Positions 1 through 8,968 are shown, counted from the first letter of the stretch. The stretch is 64,000 nucleotides of DNA from Clostridia bacterium (GCA_017420755.1 JAFQOG010000009.1:1-64000), one strand, 5' to 3'. Numbers and translations are program-made. The notes: generated by a model from the letters alone, not told the origin.

Positions 1-288
1 ATAGTATGTATCACCTTCGATATTAATAAATATCTTATCGCCTACAATATATCCGTCTGGTCCGAATTGGTTACCGTCGATAACTGTATCCTTATTCATT
101 ATACCGTCATCGCCAAAGTTATAAATCTTATCATTAATTACAATGTAGTTATAAACGATGATATTGTTGATGATATAGTATGTATCACCTTCGATATTAA
201 TAAATATCTTATCGCCTACAATATATCCGTCTGGTCCGAATTGGTTACCGTCGATAACTGTATCCTTATTCATTATACCGTCATCGCC
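1..288 (-). repeat. 174-bp tandem coding repeat
   Basis: Bases 1-114 are identical to bases 175-288, a period of 174 bp or 58 codons, within the dockerin-like gene. Divergence begins after base 114 (aaagtt against gaaatt at 289-294). Upstream units of the same gene keep the protein pattern but not the DNA identity, so the last duplication is recent. The array continues beyond the left edge and its copy number is unknown. Confidence 0.9.
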
Positions 289-1206
289 GAAATTGTATAT
301 TTTATTGTTGATTACAATATAGTTGAACACAATAAAGGTGTTTTCAATATAATAAACATTGCCATTTATATTAACAAAAACACATTTATCCACAATAAAT
401 CCATCGTTACCATAATTATATCCATCATGGAAAGCATTGCGAAGCATTACGCCCTCTTCGCCAAAGCTATATATCTTATTTTCAATCACCTGCATGCCGT
501 AAGTAATTGTATTGTTAATAAGATAATATGTGTTGCCGCCTGCTTGCACAAGCTCATGGTCAGCTACTATAAAGCCATAGTTTCCATATGTATTTCCTTC
601 ATAAACGGTATCGTGTAACATAATACCATCCTTGAAGAAATAAATTCTATCATTAATTATTTGATAATCATAAACTATTTTATTGTTGATTATGTAGTAA
701 GTGTTTCCTTTAAAGGTAAGGAAAATTTCATTTCCAATAAGCTTACCATCTGCTCCGAAGGTATAGCCATCAATGGTAGCGTCCTTACACATAAGTCCTT
801 CATCATCATAGTAATAAACATAATCATCTTCAATGTAAAAGCCGAGCCTTACTACCGGAACCTCGTCTGCGTTGTCAGCATAATCATTGAAATTTGACAA
901 ACAATTGAGCAAAACAACTAAATCTTGTTCATTGATTACTCCGTCCTCATTAACGTCAGCACCTGCGCCAACGCTTACCGTAGAGCTGTCTGTTGCTGGG
1001 TCATAATTTTCAAGATACTTATTCAATCTTGTTACGTCTTTTCCGTTTACAATTCCGTCGCCGTTAGCATCTCCTGGAATCACTCCAGTGCCTGCCGCGG
1101 AAGCGTGTAAACTAAACACCAAAACCATAGCAATCATCAAAGCCATCATAGCTAAAGCATATGTTAGCTTTTTACTTGCTGTTTTTGCTTTTGCAAATAG
1201 TCTCAT
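1..1206 (-). CDS. Secreted dockerin-like protein with 58-residue tandem repeats (C-terminus outside window)
   Basis: The frame is open from the ATG at 1206 to the left window edge, 402 codons with no stop, so the C-terminus is missing. GGAGG lies just upstream of the ATG. Residues 1-38 are a signal peptide with a long hydrophobic core ending in ASA. Residues about 44-104 carry two calcium-loop repeats, DANGDGIVNGKD and DVNEDGVINEQD, as in type I dockerins. From about residue 117 there are five units of about 58 residues with the pattern FGxDGIM, DGxxFGxDGYIV, TYYIINNxIVY, rich in Tyr, Asn and Gly like cell-wall or glucan-binding repeats. The last two units are nearly identical. Dockerins bind cohesins, so the protein may dock on a scaffold or simply bind calcium; no cohesin is seen here. 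An extracellular adhesin-like role is inferred. The rightward frames across this region are antisense shadows. Confidence 0.82.
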   Translation of the reverse strand, partial: MRLFAKAKTASKKLTYALAMMALMIAMVLVFSLHASAAGTGVIPGDANGDGIVNGKDVTRLNKYLENYDPATDSSTVSVGAGADVNEDGVINEQDLVVLLNCLSNFNDYADNADEVPVVRLGFYIEDDYVYYYDDEGLMCKDATIDGYTFGADGKLIGNEIFLTFKGNTYYIINNKIVYDYQIINDRIYFFKDGIMLHDTVYEGNTYGNYGFIVADHELVQAGGNTYYLINNTITYGMQVIENKIYSFGEEGVMLRNAFHDGYNYGNDGFIVDKCVFVNINGNVYYIENTFIVFNYIVINNKIYNFGDDGIMNKDTVIDGNQFGPDGYIVGDKIFINIEGDTYYIINNIIVYNYIVINDKIYNFGDDGIMNKDTVIDGNQFGPDGYIVGDKIFINIEGDTYY

Positions 1207-1236
1207 ACTACTCTCCTCCAAAACTGTATTTTTTGA

Positions 1237-1255
1237 ATGATATCAAAGATATCAT
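1237..1255. promoter_or_regulatory. Inverted repeat ATGATATC-AAA-GATATCAT
   Basis: This is a perfect inverted repeat with 8-bp arms and a 3-bp spacer. It sits a few bases downstream of the -10 of the dockerin-like gene, where a repressor operator would act. No regulator is assigned. Confidence 0.5.
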
Positions 1256-1261
1256 ATGAAA

Positions 1262-1290
1262 ATTTTACCACGTTTTGTATCATTTGTCAA
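1262..1290 (-). promoter_or_regulatory. Sigma-A promoter of the dockerin-like gene
   Basis: On the minus strand TTGACA (1285-1290) is separated by 17 bp from TAAAAT (1262-1267). The -10 is preceded by TGG, an extended -10. It precedes the ATG at 1206 by about 50 bp. Confidence 0.8.
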
Positions 1291-1296
1291 GTTATA

Positions 1297-1316
1297 TTAT
1301 ATGCATATGCGTATAA
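1297..1316. promoter_or_regulatory. Near-palindrome around GCATATGC, upstream of the dockerin-like promoter
   Basis: The 20-bp near-palindrome has arms TTATA(T)GC and GC(G)TATAA with a single T-G mismatch pair and lies just upstream of the -35. A related perfect palindrome (3291-3304) sits in the MacB transporter leader and a related inverted repeat (28410-28427) in the sugar operon leader. A shared transcription-factor site is inferred. Confidence 0.4.
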
Positions 1317-1372
1317 TCAATAGTTTCTAATAAATTACGACGTGCTCATATGTTCATATATAATTTAGAAAC

Positions 1373-1401
1373 AAAAAGCAGACCGCTTGGGTCTGCTTTT
1401 T
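1373..1401 (-). terminator. Rho-independent terminator of the deacetylase gene
   Basis: The stem AAAAGCAGACC pairs with GGTCTGCTTTT around the loop GCTT, followed on the minus strand by a T-rich run. It starts a few bases past the stop codon of the deacetylase lipoprotein. Confidence 0.85.
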
Positions 1402-1404
1402 ATT

Positions 1405-3123
1405 TTATTCGAGATCTTCTTTTTTTGATACTATTGCATCTACTGTTTCTATTTCGCTTACAGCTTGTGCTACGCTTGCCTCGGAAACCTTATCAGTAAA
1501 TTGTGACTTATAGGTGTTGCCACAGCCTTCCTTTTTGCAAATCATCTCAGTGTAGCCAAAGCTATTTGCGGTTGGGTTTACAACCTTATTAACTTGGTAA
1601 TCGTGTGTGCAGTTATTGTAGTACTTATCGTTGCCACCAAGATAAATCTTAATTTCAGTTCCCTCTTCGCTTACACAGGTGTTAAGGTAAGCTGTTCTCA
1701 CATTTGAACCCTTTTCAAGAGTTAAGTAATGCTCTTCGCCATTAACAACAGCGTATGCAGAATCGATAAAGAAAGGCAAATAGAATTTAAGTGTCATCTC
1801 TTGACCGTAATCCTTATCAACCTTAGCAAGGAATGTCATTGATTCCTTATCACAAGCGGTATATTCAATTGTTGCCGTTTGTCTTTGAACGATATATTTA
1901 CAAACATCATCGTATGAGGCAAACCAAACCGTATCTTTATAGTTGTCATAGAGCCATTTACAGTGGTTTCTGAAATCCTCCTCTGAAACGTCTGTGCCAT
2001 CCTTAATTCTCACGTTATGGAAAAGCTCAATAAACCATTTGCCCGCGCTTAGTGCATCGCTAACATTGATTCTTACATTTGTTTCAACGTTATTGCCTGT
2101 ATCAATTCTCTTTGCATATAGTTGATATAAATCAGGATTTTCTGTGCTTGGCGCAATCATACTGCCATAAATTTCCAAACGATTTGCGATAAAGCCTGTA
2201 TCTATAAGGTACTGCTTATATGCTTCTGTTAAGTGTGACAAAGGTGTTGCGTATGTAACAGGATTTTCATCTGGGAAATACTGTTGCAAGAAGTCATATG
2301 AATCCTTTATTTCGTGTTCCATTTCGCTGGCTGATATTGTATTTGGGTCTTTGTGCGCCCATCCGTGTGAGCCAATATCAAGTGTGCCAAGTGCAACAAG
2401 CTCCTGCCATTTAGATATGTTGCCTTGAATATTGCCCGTATTAACCATAAGTGTGCCCTTTAAGCCATACTCGGACATAATGCTGCTTGCAAGCTGAGCT
2501 GCCGCCAAATCAGCGCCGTCGTCAAAGGTCATTGAAAGTGCTGCTGTTAAATCGTTATAATATTCAGTAACCACAGGAACCTTAAAGGAATATGATCCAT
2601 AGTAAATCTTTTTACCGTCCTTTGAGTACTTAGCCTCATAGTTTATTGTATCGTGGTCAAGTAGTGGTGGCACATAATCAGTCGATGTGTCACTTGATGA
2701 ATCCGATGGTTTTGATGTTGATGTATCCGTTGATGTATCGGAGTCACTTGAGGTATCCATTTCTGAGTCAGAGCCATCATCGGTTGCAGTATCGGTTTCA
2801 GTTGAGCCACCTATTATAATCGCCCATCTTGCCTTGAATGTAACATCCTCGGTAACCTCATATGGGAACTTGGCCTTTTTGTTTCCGACATACCATCCAC
2901 GGAAGGCAAAGCCTTCTTTTTCGACAGTAACATCGTTTTGCAAATCTATCTCTTCACCATATTCACATTCAAATTCTTCAAGATAGTCGCATTCGCCACC
3001 ATCAAGGTCGAGCGTAACCCAAACTGTTTCAGGATGCGAGTCCTTATCATTTGAATCTCCGCCACAGCTCACAATGAAGATTGACATCAATATAAGTGAT
3101 AGCACAAATAGTAATTTTTTCAT
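1405..3123 (-). CDS. Polysaccharide deacetylase-type lipoprotein with InlB-like module
   Basis: A 572-residue protein with a lipoprotein signal (lipobox VSCGG near residue 20). Residues about 33-100 match the Listeria-Bacteroides (InlB B-repeat) module, ending FRGWYVGN..VTFKARW. A Ser/Thr/Asp-rich linker spans about 105-150. The NodB-type domain follows at about 185-400, with the catalytic/metal motif TFDDG near residue 207 and the zinc pair SHGWAH near 260. The C-terminal region ends with a small Cys-containing module (ICKKEGCG) like those in the lipoprotein at 6707-8968. The family hydrolyses N- or O-acetyl groups of cell-wall or other polysaccharides; the substrate is unknown. It is monocistronic, with its own promoter and terminator. 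The ATG is preceded by GAGG. Confidence 0.85.
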   Translation of the reverse strand: MKKLLFVLSLILMSIFIVSCGGDSNDKDSHPETVWVTLDLDGGECDYLEEFECEYGEEIDLQNDVTVEKEGFAFRGWYVGNKKAKFPYEVTEDVTFKARWAIIIGGSTETDTATDDGSDSEMDTSSDSDTSTDTSTSKPSDSSSDTSTDYVPPLLDHDTINYEAKYSKDGKKIYYGSYSFKVPVVTEYYNDLTAALSMTFDDGADLAAAQLASSIMSEYGLKGTLMVNTGNIQGNISKWQELVALGTLDIGSHGWAHKDPNTISASEMEHEIKDSYDFLQQYFPDENPVTYATPLSHLTEAYKQYLIDTGFIANRLEIYGSMIAPSTENPDLYQLYAKRIDTGNNVETNVRINVSDALSAGKWFIELFHNVRIKDGTDVSEEDFRNHCKWLYDNYKDTVWFASYDDVCKYIVQRQTATIEYTACDKESMTFLAKVDKDYGQEMTLKFYLPFFIDSAYAVVNGEEHYLTLEKGSNVRTAYLNTCVSEEGTEIKIYLGGNDKYYNNCTHDYQVNKVVNPTANSFGYTEMICKKEGCGNTYKSQFTDKVSEASVAQAVSEIETVDAIVSKKEDLE

Positions 3124-3153
3124 AGTCTTACCTCTTAATTTTTATCTATGTAT

Positions 3154-3182
3154 ATCATAACATATATTGAAAATATATTCAA
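3154..3182 (-). promoter_or_regulatory. Promoter of the deacetylase lipoprotein gene
   Basis: On the minus strand TTGAAT (3177-3182) and TATGAT (3154-3159) are separated by 17 bp, about 30 bp upstream of the ATG at 3123. Confidence 0.6.
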
Positions 3183-3226
3183 GCATTTTTTTGTGTGAAA
3201 AATGTGTGAAATTTAATATATTTATA

Positions 3227-3255
3227 TTGACAAATATTATATAAAGATATAAAAT
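3227..3255 (+). promoter_or_regulatory. Sigma-A promoter of the MacB-type transporter
   Basis: TTGACA (3227-3232), 17 bp, TAAAAT (3250-3255). A 10-bp palindrome ATAGTACTAT (3254-3263) covers the end of the -10 and the expected transcription start, a position suited to repression. Confidence 0.75.
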
Positions 3256-3290
3256 AGTACTATCTTTTTTATATAAACTTAGCATTTTGT

Positions 3291-3304
3291 ACGCATATAT
3301 GCGT
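3291..3304. promoter_or_regulatory. Perfect palindrome ACGCATATATGCGT in the transporter leader
   Basis: A 14-bp perfect palindrome lies between the predicted transcription start and the AAAGGAG ribosome binding site of the gene at 3322. It is probably an operator; the protein that would bind it is unknown. Confidence 0.55.
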
Positions 3305-3321
3305 GCATAGAAAGGAGAAAA

Positions 3322-6300
3322 ATGTTAAAGCTTACCAACATCAAAAAGGATTATATAACCGGTAATGATGCCGTGCACGCTTTAAAGGGCGTTTCACTTG
3401 AATTTAGAGAAAGTGAATTTGTGTCAATCCTTGGACAAAGTGGTTGTGGAAAAACCACACTTTTAAATATCATCGGTGGTCTTGATAAATATACAGACGG
3501 TGACCTTGAGATCAACTCAAAGAGCACCAAAAAATTCACCGACCGTGATTGGGATACTTATAGAAATCACTCTATCGGCTTTATTTTCCAAAGCTATAAC
3601 CTAATACCTCACCAAACCGTTCTTAAAAACGTTGAGCTTGCGCTCACCTTATCAGGTGTTCCATCAGCTGAAAGAAAGGCACGCGCGAAGGCAGCGCTTG
3701 AAAAGGTTGGACTTGGTGACCAAATAAACAAAAAGCCAAACCAAATGTCCGGTGGACAAATGCAAAGGGTTGCTATTGCCCGTGCACTTGTAAACGACCC
3801 GGAGATTTTGCTTGCTGACGAGCCAACAGGAGCGCTTGACTCTGAAACCAGCGTTCAAATTATGGAGCTTATCAAGGAGATTTCTAAAGACAAGCTTGTT
3901 ATCATGGTTACTCATAACCCCGAGCTTGCTGAGCAGTATTCAACAAGAATAATAAATCTTTTAGACGGCCTTGTTGTTAGCGACTCAAATCCTTACACAT
4001 CAAGCATTGAAAATGCAGAAAACGACGGAGAGAGTGTCGAAAATAATGTGGAGGCGGTTGTTCCAAGCGAGGAAATCGCTTTAGCCAACGAAAAAGAGGA
4101 AAATGCAGACACTCCTAAAGAGAAAAAGGTAAAAAGCAAGGGCAAAAAGAAGAAAACATCTATGTCATTCTTCACTGCTTTCTTACTCTCATTAAACAAC
4201 CTTTTAACTAAAAAAGGAAGAACAATTCTTACATCATTTGCTGGCAGTATCGGTATTATAGGTATTGCGCTCATTTTTGCAGTTTCAAATGGTCTTAACG
4301 GTTATATTAACCACGTTCAAGAAACCACTCTTTCGTCTTACCCATTAACTCTTCAAAGTGAATCCTATGATATTAGCTCTCTTATGATTACTCTTTTAAC
4401 GGGCGGTGAAGAAGGCACTGAGGGGGAAAAAGAAGGACGCGATGAAAACTCCGTTTATAAGGACCCATTGATTGCTGAGCTTGTTGAAAAGATAAGCGAG
4501 ATTGAGGTTAACAAAAACGACCTTGCATCCTTTAAGGAATATCTTGATACAGAGCTGAAAAACAAGGACTCCGAGCTATATAAGGCAGTTAGCGAGGTTC
4601 AATATAAATATCCTCTTAACCTAACCGTTTACACCAAAAACCCAGACGGTGAAATTATCAAATCCGACACTAATGAGCTTTTAATGGAGATGGTGATTGA
4701 CTATTTTGTGCAATCCGGTACAATGTCTGAAAGCGAATCAAATGCGATGTTTGGTGGGGATGAGTCATCATCCGGAATGTCCTCTATGGGTATGACTGGC
4801 TCAATTACCATGTGGCAAGAGCTTCTTGCTGACTCTAAAAACGGAAAAACCATCAGTGACGTTGTAACCGACCAATATGATATGCTCTATGGTGACTGGC
4901 CAAATGCTCACGACGAAATTGTTCTCGTTGTTGACGAGGATAATGAGCTTGATGATTTAACACTCTATGCTCTCGGTCTTATGGACAGAGATGATATTGA
5001 CAAAATCATTGAATATGCCGCAAAGCAAGAGCCACTTCCCGAGGGCGAGGTTCCTTCATGGTCATTTAAGGAAATTTGCGAAAAAACCTATAAGGTAATT
5101 TTACCATCAGATTTCTACGTTTCATACGATGGAAAACAAGTATTTGACAAAACAAATGACCAAACACATTTACAAACAATTTATGATAACGCCCTTGAAT
5201 TGAAGGTTAGCGGTATTATCCGTCTAAAGGAAAGTGCAACCTCTGGATATATGAGTGGTGCTATCGGATACACAAGCAAGCTAACTGAATATGTAATTGA
5301 AAAGGCTTCCGAGTCTGTTGTTGCTAATATTCAGCTTGACAATAAAAACTTTGACGTTATCACAGGCTTACCATTCAAGTCAACTGCTGAACAGTTTGAC
5401 GATGCAACAAAGAAGGAAATTCTAAACGAGTATGTTAGCCGTCTTTCAACCAAGAAAAAGGCTGAACTATTCCTTGAGGTTTCCTATTTCAACGCATACA
5501 ACAGGCCATTTGACAATCCAGCAACCCCAGAGGTTGAAACATTATCAACGCTTGATTACTTTACAAAGATGACTCTTGCCGGTGTAACTGACCAAGAAAG
5601 CGCAATTGACTTTATGACAACCGCACTCTTGAGCACACTTCCTGAAGAAGAGCTTAACGTTATTATAAGTGCTGTAAAGGCTGACTATGAAAACGCTAAG
5701 GAAAACGAGGGCAAGCTGTTTGATAATTTATCCGAAAACGAAAAGCAAGCGCTTTACAAAAAGCAAATTGCAACCCAATACAACTTCTATAATTACTCAT
5801 ATAATACCCTTATGTCTATAATCACTCCTATGGTTGAGGAGGGTGCCAAGGCACAAATCAGAAACCAAGTTGACCAAGGAATGAACATGACTCTACCAAC
5901 CAATGAGGATAAGGCGCTCGCACTTATAGGTAGCTTGCAAGCTGCCAGCGACGAGGAAATAAACACATACTATGAGAACTTCATGCAATTCTCTGACTCA
6001 ACATATGAGGAGAACCTTGTTAAGTTTGGTATGATTGACATGGGTGTTCCATCTTCAATCAATGTTTATACCTCTACATTTGAGCAAAAGGATGCTTTCA
6101 AGGGCATTATTGACGACTATAATACACGCGTTGGCGAGGATAGCGGAAAGCAAATTGAATATAACGACATTTTGGGCGATATGATGAAGGGAATCACCAC
6201 TATCATCAATGCAATCACCTACGTGCTTGTTGCGTTTGTTGCGACATCCCTTATCGTTTCTTCAATTATGATTGGAGTAATCACCCTTATTTCCGTTCAA

Positions 6301-6618
6301 GAAAGAACAAAAGAAATTGGTGTTCTTCGTGCAATGGGTGCGTCGAAGCGTGATATTTCTCGCGTATTCAATGCAGAAACAATGATTGTTGGCTTTATTT
6401 CGGGCTTGCTTGGAATTTTAGTAACACTTATCTTTGTTGTAATTATTAATATTATTCTCTTTGCTCTAACTGGCATTGTAGGACTTCAAGCTTCACTTGG
6501 CTTCTTGCCTGCTGTTGGTCTCATTCTTATCAGTATGGTGCTCACCCTTGTTGCAGGACTTATCCCATCAAGAGTTGCAGCAAAGAAGGACCCAGTTATA
6601 GCTTTAAGAACTGAATAA
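3322..6618 (+). CDS. MacB/FtsX-type ABC transporter, ATPase and permease fused, with giant ectodomain
   Basis: A 1098-residue protein. Residues 1-220 form an ABC ATPase of the MacB/LolD class, with Walker A GQSGCGKTT, signature MSGGQMQR, Walker B LLADEPT and H-loop VTHNPE. Residues about 220-280 are a charged cytoplasmic linker rich in Glu and Lys. The first membrane helix is near 300-325. An external domain of roughly 600 residues follows. Three helices with the FtsX motif ERTKEIGVLRAMGASKRDI close the protein. Type VII exporters work as dimers in lipoprotein or peptide extrusion and mechanotransmission, so the substrate is probably amphipathic or a peptide. In this Gram-positive setting no TolC partner is expected. 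An AAAGGAG site precedes the ATG by about 5 bp. It is a single gene with its own promoter and terminator. Confidence 0.88.
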   Translation: MLKLTNIKKDYITGNDAVHALKGVSLEFRESEFVSILGQSGCGKTTLLNIIGGLDKYTDGDLEINSKSTKKFTDRDWDTYRNHSIGFIFQSYNLIPHQTVLKNVELALTLSGVPSAERKARAKAALEKVGLGDQINKKPNQMSGGQMQRVAIARALVNDPEILLADEPTGALDSETSVQIMELIKEISKDKLVIMVTHNPELAEQYSTRIINLLDGLVVSDSNPYTSSIENAENDGESVENNVEAVVPSEEIALANEKEENADTPKEKKVKSKGKKKKTSMSFFTAFLLSLNNLLTKKGRTILTSFAGSIGIIGIALIFAVSNGLNGYINHVQETTLSSYPLTLQSESYDISSLMITLLTGGEEGTEGEKEGRDENSVYKDPLIAELVEKISEIEVNKNDLASFKEYLDTELKNKDSELYKAVSEVQYKYPLNLTVYTKNPDGEIIKSDTNELLMEMVIDYFVQSGTMSESESNAMFGGDESSSGMSSMGMTGSITMWQELLADSKNGKTISDVVTDQYDMLYGDWPNAHDEIVLVVDEDNELDDLTLYALGLMDRDDIDKIIEYAAKQEPLPEGEVPSWSFKEICEKTYKVILPSDFYVSYDGKQVFDKTNDQTHLQTIYDNALELKVSGIIRLKESATSGYMSGAIGYTSKLTEYVIEKASESVVANIQLDNKNFDVITGLPFKSTAEQFDDATKKEILNEYVSRLSTKKKAELFLEVSYFNAYNRPFDNPATPEVETLSTLDYFTKMTLAGVTDQESAIDFMTTALLSTLPEEELNVIISAVKADYENAKENEGKLFDNLSENEKQALYKKQIATQYNFYNYSYNTLMSIITPMVEEGAKAQIRNQVDQGMNMTLPTNEDKALALIGSLQAASDEEINTYYENFMQFSDSTYEENLVKFGMIDMGVPSSINVYTSTFEQKDAFKGIIDDYNTRVGEDSGKQIEYNDILGDMMKGITTIINAITYVLVAFVATSLIVSSIMIGVITLISVQERTKEIGVLRAMGASKRDISRVFNAETMIVGFISGLLGILVTLIFVVIINIILFALTGIVGLQASLGFLPAVGLILISMVLTLVAGLIPSRVAAKKDPVIALRTE

Positions 6619-6626
6619 ACCTAATC

Positions 6627-6655
6627 AAAAAGAGGCTACCCTGTAGCCTCTTTTT
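6627..6655 (+). terminator. Terminator after the MacB-type transporter
   Basis: AAAAAGAGGCTAC and GTAGCCTCTTTTT form a 13-bp stem with a three-base loop and a built-in T-tract, 9 bp past the stop codon. Confidence 0.9.
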
Positions 6656-6668
6656 GTTTAAATATAAG

Positions 6669-6697
6669 AAAAAACGGACACTGGAGTGTCCGTTTTT
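6669..6697 (-). terminator. Terminator of the Cys-module lipoprotein gene
   Basis: AAAAACGGACACT and AGTGTCCGTTTTT form a strong hairpin with A and T tracts on the two sides. It lies 9 bp past the stop codon of the leftward lipoprotein gene. Confidence 0.85.
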
Positions 6698-6706
6698 ATG
6701 TTTTAA

Positions 6707-8968
6707 TTATTCAGCTTTGCCAGGACCAATTACTTCAACTTCCCAGAGATATAAGTTGTTTTCGTATGCCATTTTCTCACGAGTAATTGACATGCTGCCA
6801 ACCATTACACCTTCTTCTAAAGCAATATCAACAACTATCTCTACTTGATCAAGAGTTGAATACTTTTCTGATGTGTAAATAGCATTGCCACTCTCATCGT
6901 ATAGTACGAACGAAATTGTGTAATCCTTATTAGTAACATCTTGGTAATTCGATCCTTCTGTTGTACTTCCCTTACCATTTACAACAAGAATAACTTGATT
7001 TACAACACTTGCTTCTTTAAATGTGATTGTATCAGTTATAGATCTCGCTCCAGAGTTGCTACATACACCAGTTTCCCTATTTCCATCAATAAGCTTTTGG
7101 ATATTTCCTGAAGTTGATGCCCAGAAAGTAGAGTCTGTTGTTACTGTTCCACCAAGTGCAACATTAGCAAGCTTAGGAATTGCTGTGCCTGCTTCTGCTA
7201 CTGCGCCACAAGCGGTACATACCTTGTCACCTGTGTAGCCCTCTTCTTCAAGAGTTGGGGCCTTAACGCCTTGGAGCTCTACATTGAGGTGGTCGCCTGC
7301 CGGAACTGTTTCACTGTCGGTCTTGCCACAAGCTTGACATTCTCTTGTCTTAGTACCACCAGAGATGCAGTTGAAGCCTGCAAGGTTCCAGTCTGACCAG
7401 TCGTGCTCAAATTTCACGATATTTTCTTCGGTTTCACCGCAAACCTTACATACCTTGGATTCTGAGCCATCCTTTTCTTGCTCACAATCTGGCTCTACTC
7501 TTGTTGTTTCCCAGTCATGTCCACCGTTAGCGTCGCAAACGGAATATTCCTTTAAAGAATATGCTACTGCTTCCCAAATGTTAACGCAAAGCGAAGGATC
7601 CCAGTTATGAAGGTTTATGATATCAACCTTTGAAACTTCTGCGGTTTCTTCAAAGGTAATTGTATATTCAGTTAAATCAGCTGTGTTAATAACATCTCTC
7701 TTAATTTCCAAGCCATCAGCATCATAGAAAATAACTGTTAGAGTTGTTGAAGGATTTGTGTTTGCCAATTGGCCACTAAATGTGCTTCCTATGTTTTTGC
7801 CTGTTCCGTCTCCACTAAAGTAGAGTATAAACACATCTAAACCTACAGCAGTTTCCCATGTCAATGTTTGAGTTGTATCTCTTGTAGCATCACCATATCC
7901 GGTTACGCCAGTGTTCATATCTCCATCATTGAGATAGTTTGCAACTATTGCCCAGCTGCTTGAGGTTGGGATTGCATCAAGTGCAACATTTACATATCTT
8001 AACACCTTTGCGCTGGAAATGATGGTGCCACATGCTTCACATTTCTTTATACCTGTTGAGCCGTCCTCTGTATATGTTGGTGCCTTTGCTCCCTCTACCA
8101 CTACATTAAGGTGCTCACCTGGGTTTAAGGTAACCTTTTCTGAAAGGTCACAGTTTTCACAGCCCTTTGTGATTTCGCCACCTGTTGTACAGGTAACGCC
8201 CGCAGGAATGTCAAATTTATATTCGTGTGGTAAAAGCTCTGAATATTCAGTTTCTTCATCGCCACATTCTAAACAAACTCTGCCAATATAGCCTTGCTCG
8301 GTACATGTTGATTCCTTTTGAAGAACCTCATCATCAAAGCCAAGACCCCATTCAGTCCAATCGTGACCTAATGCTGGGATAGTACGACTATCAAGCTCTG
8401 TGCCACAGGTTTCACATGATTGAATCTTTGAGCCAGGCTCGGTACATGTTGCATCTGTTATGTCCCATTCGCCAGGAATATGACCCTTTGTTTCTGTGGT
8501 TTCGGTTTCGCTCTTGCCACATGCATTACAGGATCTTTTCTTTATTCCATCATTTTCACAGTCGAGCTTTTGAATTTCTTCCCATTGACTCCACTTGTGT
8601 CCCTCAGCAATAAATTCATCTCTTTTTAGCTCTTTACCACATGCTTTACATTTTGTAATGGTAATACCATTTTGATCGCAGGTAAGTTCTGCCAAAACAA
8701 CGGATTCTGTTTCTGCGTGCACGCACTCATTTTCGTCATCGCTGTCTGTTTCAGATTCTGTATTGGATTCTGTTTCAGATTCCTTTTCTGACTCCACCTC
8801 AGATTCTTTTTCTGAATCTTTTGTTTCATCATCATCTTCTGGCTTGTTTTGATTGTTTGTATTTTGGGTTGTATCAGTGTCGGTGTCGTCGCCACCACAT
8901 GAAGCCAAAACAAAAATCATAGAAAAGCAAAGAATCAACGCAAGAATCACTAAAAGTTTGTTTTTCAT
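6707..8968 (-). CDS. Large surface lipoprotein: nine Cys-pair modules plus two discoidin-like domains
   Basis: The start is taken at the ATG at 8968 (753 residues). GGAGG (8977-8981) is 8 bp upstream, and an in-frame ATG at 8983 would overlap that site. The lipobox is LASCGG. A Glu/Ser/Thr/Asp-rich low-complexity stalk follows (repeated SESE/TESE). Nine modules of about 45 residues then carry C-x2-CG or C-x2-CD pairs (KCKACGK, SCNACGK, SCETCGT and others), many bordered by GHxWxxW. They come as six, then a galactose-binding/discoidin-like domain (about residues 325-470), then three more, then a second discoidin-like domain to the end. Both discoidin-like domains begin NVAL. Function is unknown; glycan binding at the cell surface is inferred. 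Its own promoter and terminator make it monocistronic. Confidence 0.8.
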   Translation of the reverse strand: MKNKLLVILALILCFSMIFVLASCGGDDTDTDTTQNTNNQNKPEDDDETKDSEKESEVESEKESETESNTESETDSDDENECVHAETESVVLAELTCDQNGITITKCKACGKELKRDEFIAEGHKWSQWEEIQKLDCENDGIKKRSCNACGKSETETTETKGHIPGEWDITDATCTEPGSKIQSCETCGTELDSRTIPALGHDWTEWGLGFDDEVLQKESTCTEQGYIGRVCLECGDEETEYSELLPHEYKFDIPAGVTCTTGGEITKGCENCDLSEKVTLNPGEHLNVVVEGAKAPTYTEDGSTGIKKCEACGTIISSAKVLRYVNVALDAIPTSSSWAIVANYLNDGDMNTGVTGYGDATRDTTQTLTWETAVGLDVFILYFSGDGTGKNIGSTFSGQLANTNPSTTLTVIFYDADGLEIKRDVINTADLTEYTITFEETAEVSKVDIINLHNWDPSLCVNIWEAVAYSLKEYSVCDANGGHDWETTRVEPDCEQEKDGSESKVCKVCGETEENIVKFEHDWSDWNLAGFNCISGGTKTRECQACGKTDSETVPAGDHLNVELQGVKAPTLEEEGYTGDKVCTACGAVAEAGTAIPKLANVALGGTVTTDSTFWASTSGNIQKLIDGNRETGVCSNSGARSITDTITFKEASVVNQVILVVNGKGSTTEGSNYQDVTNKDYTISFVLYDESGNAIYTSEKYSTLDQVEIVVDIALEEGVMVGSMSITREKMAYENNLYLWEVEVIGPGKAE

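Noticed and set aside
1..288. CRISPR array
   Set aside because: The repeat unit is 174 bp, entirely coding and directly tandem, with no short repeat-spacer pattern and no cas genes.
67..1110. Three rightward reading frames at the left edge
   Set aside because: They are antisense to the dockerin-like gene, lack ribosome binding sites, and their repeats mirror those of the minus-strand gene.
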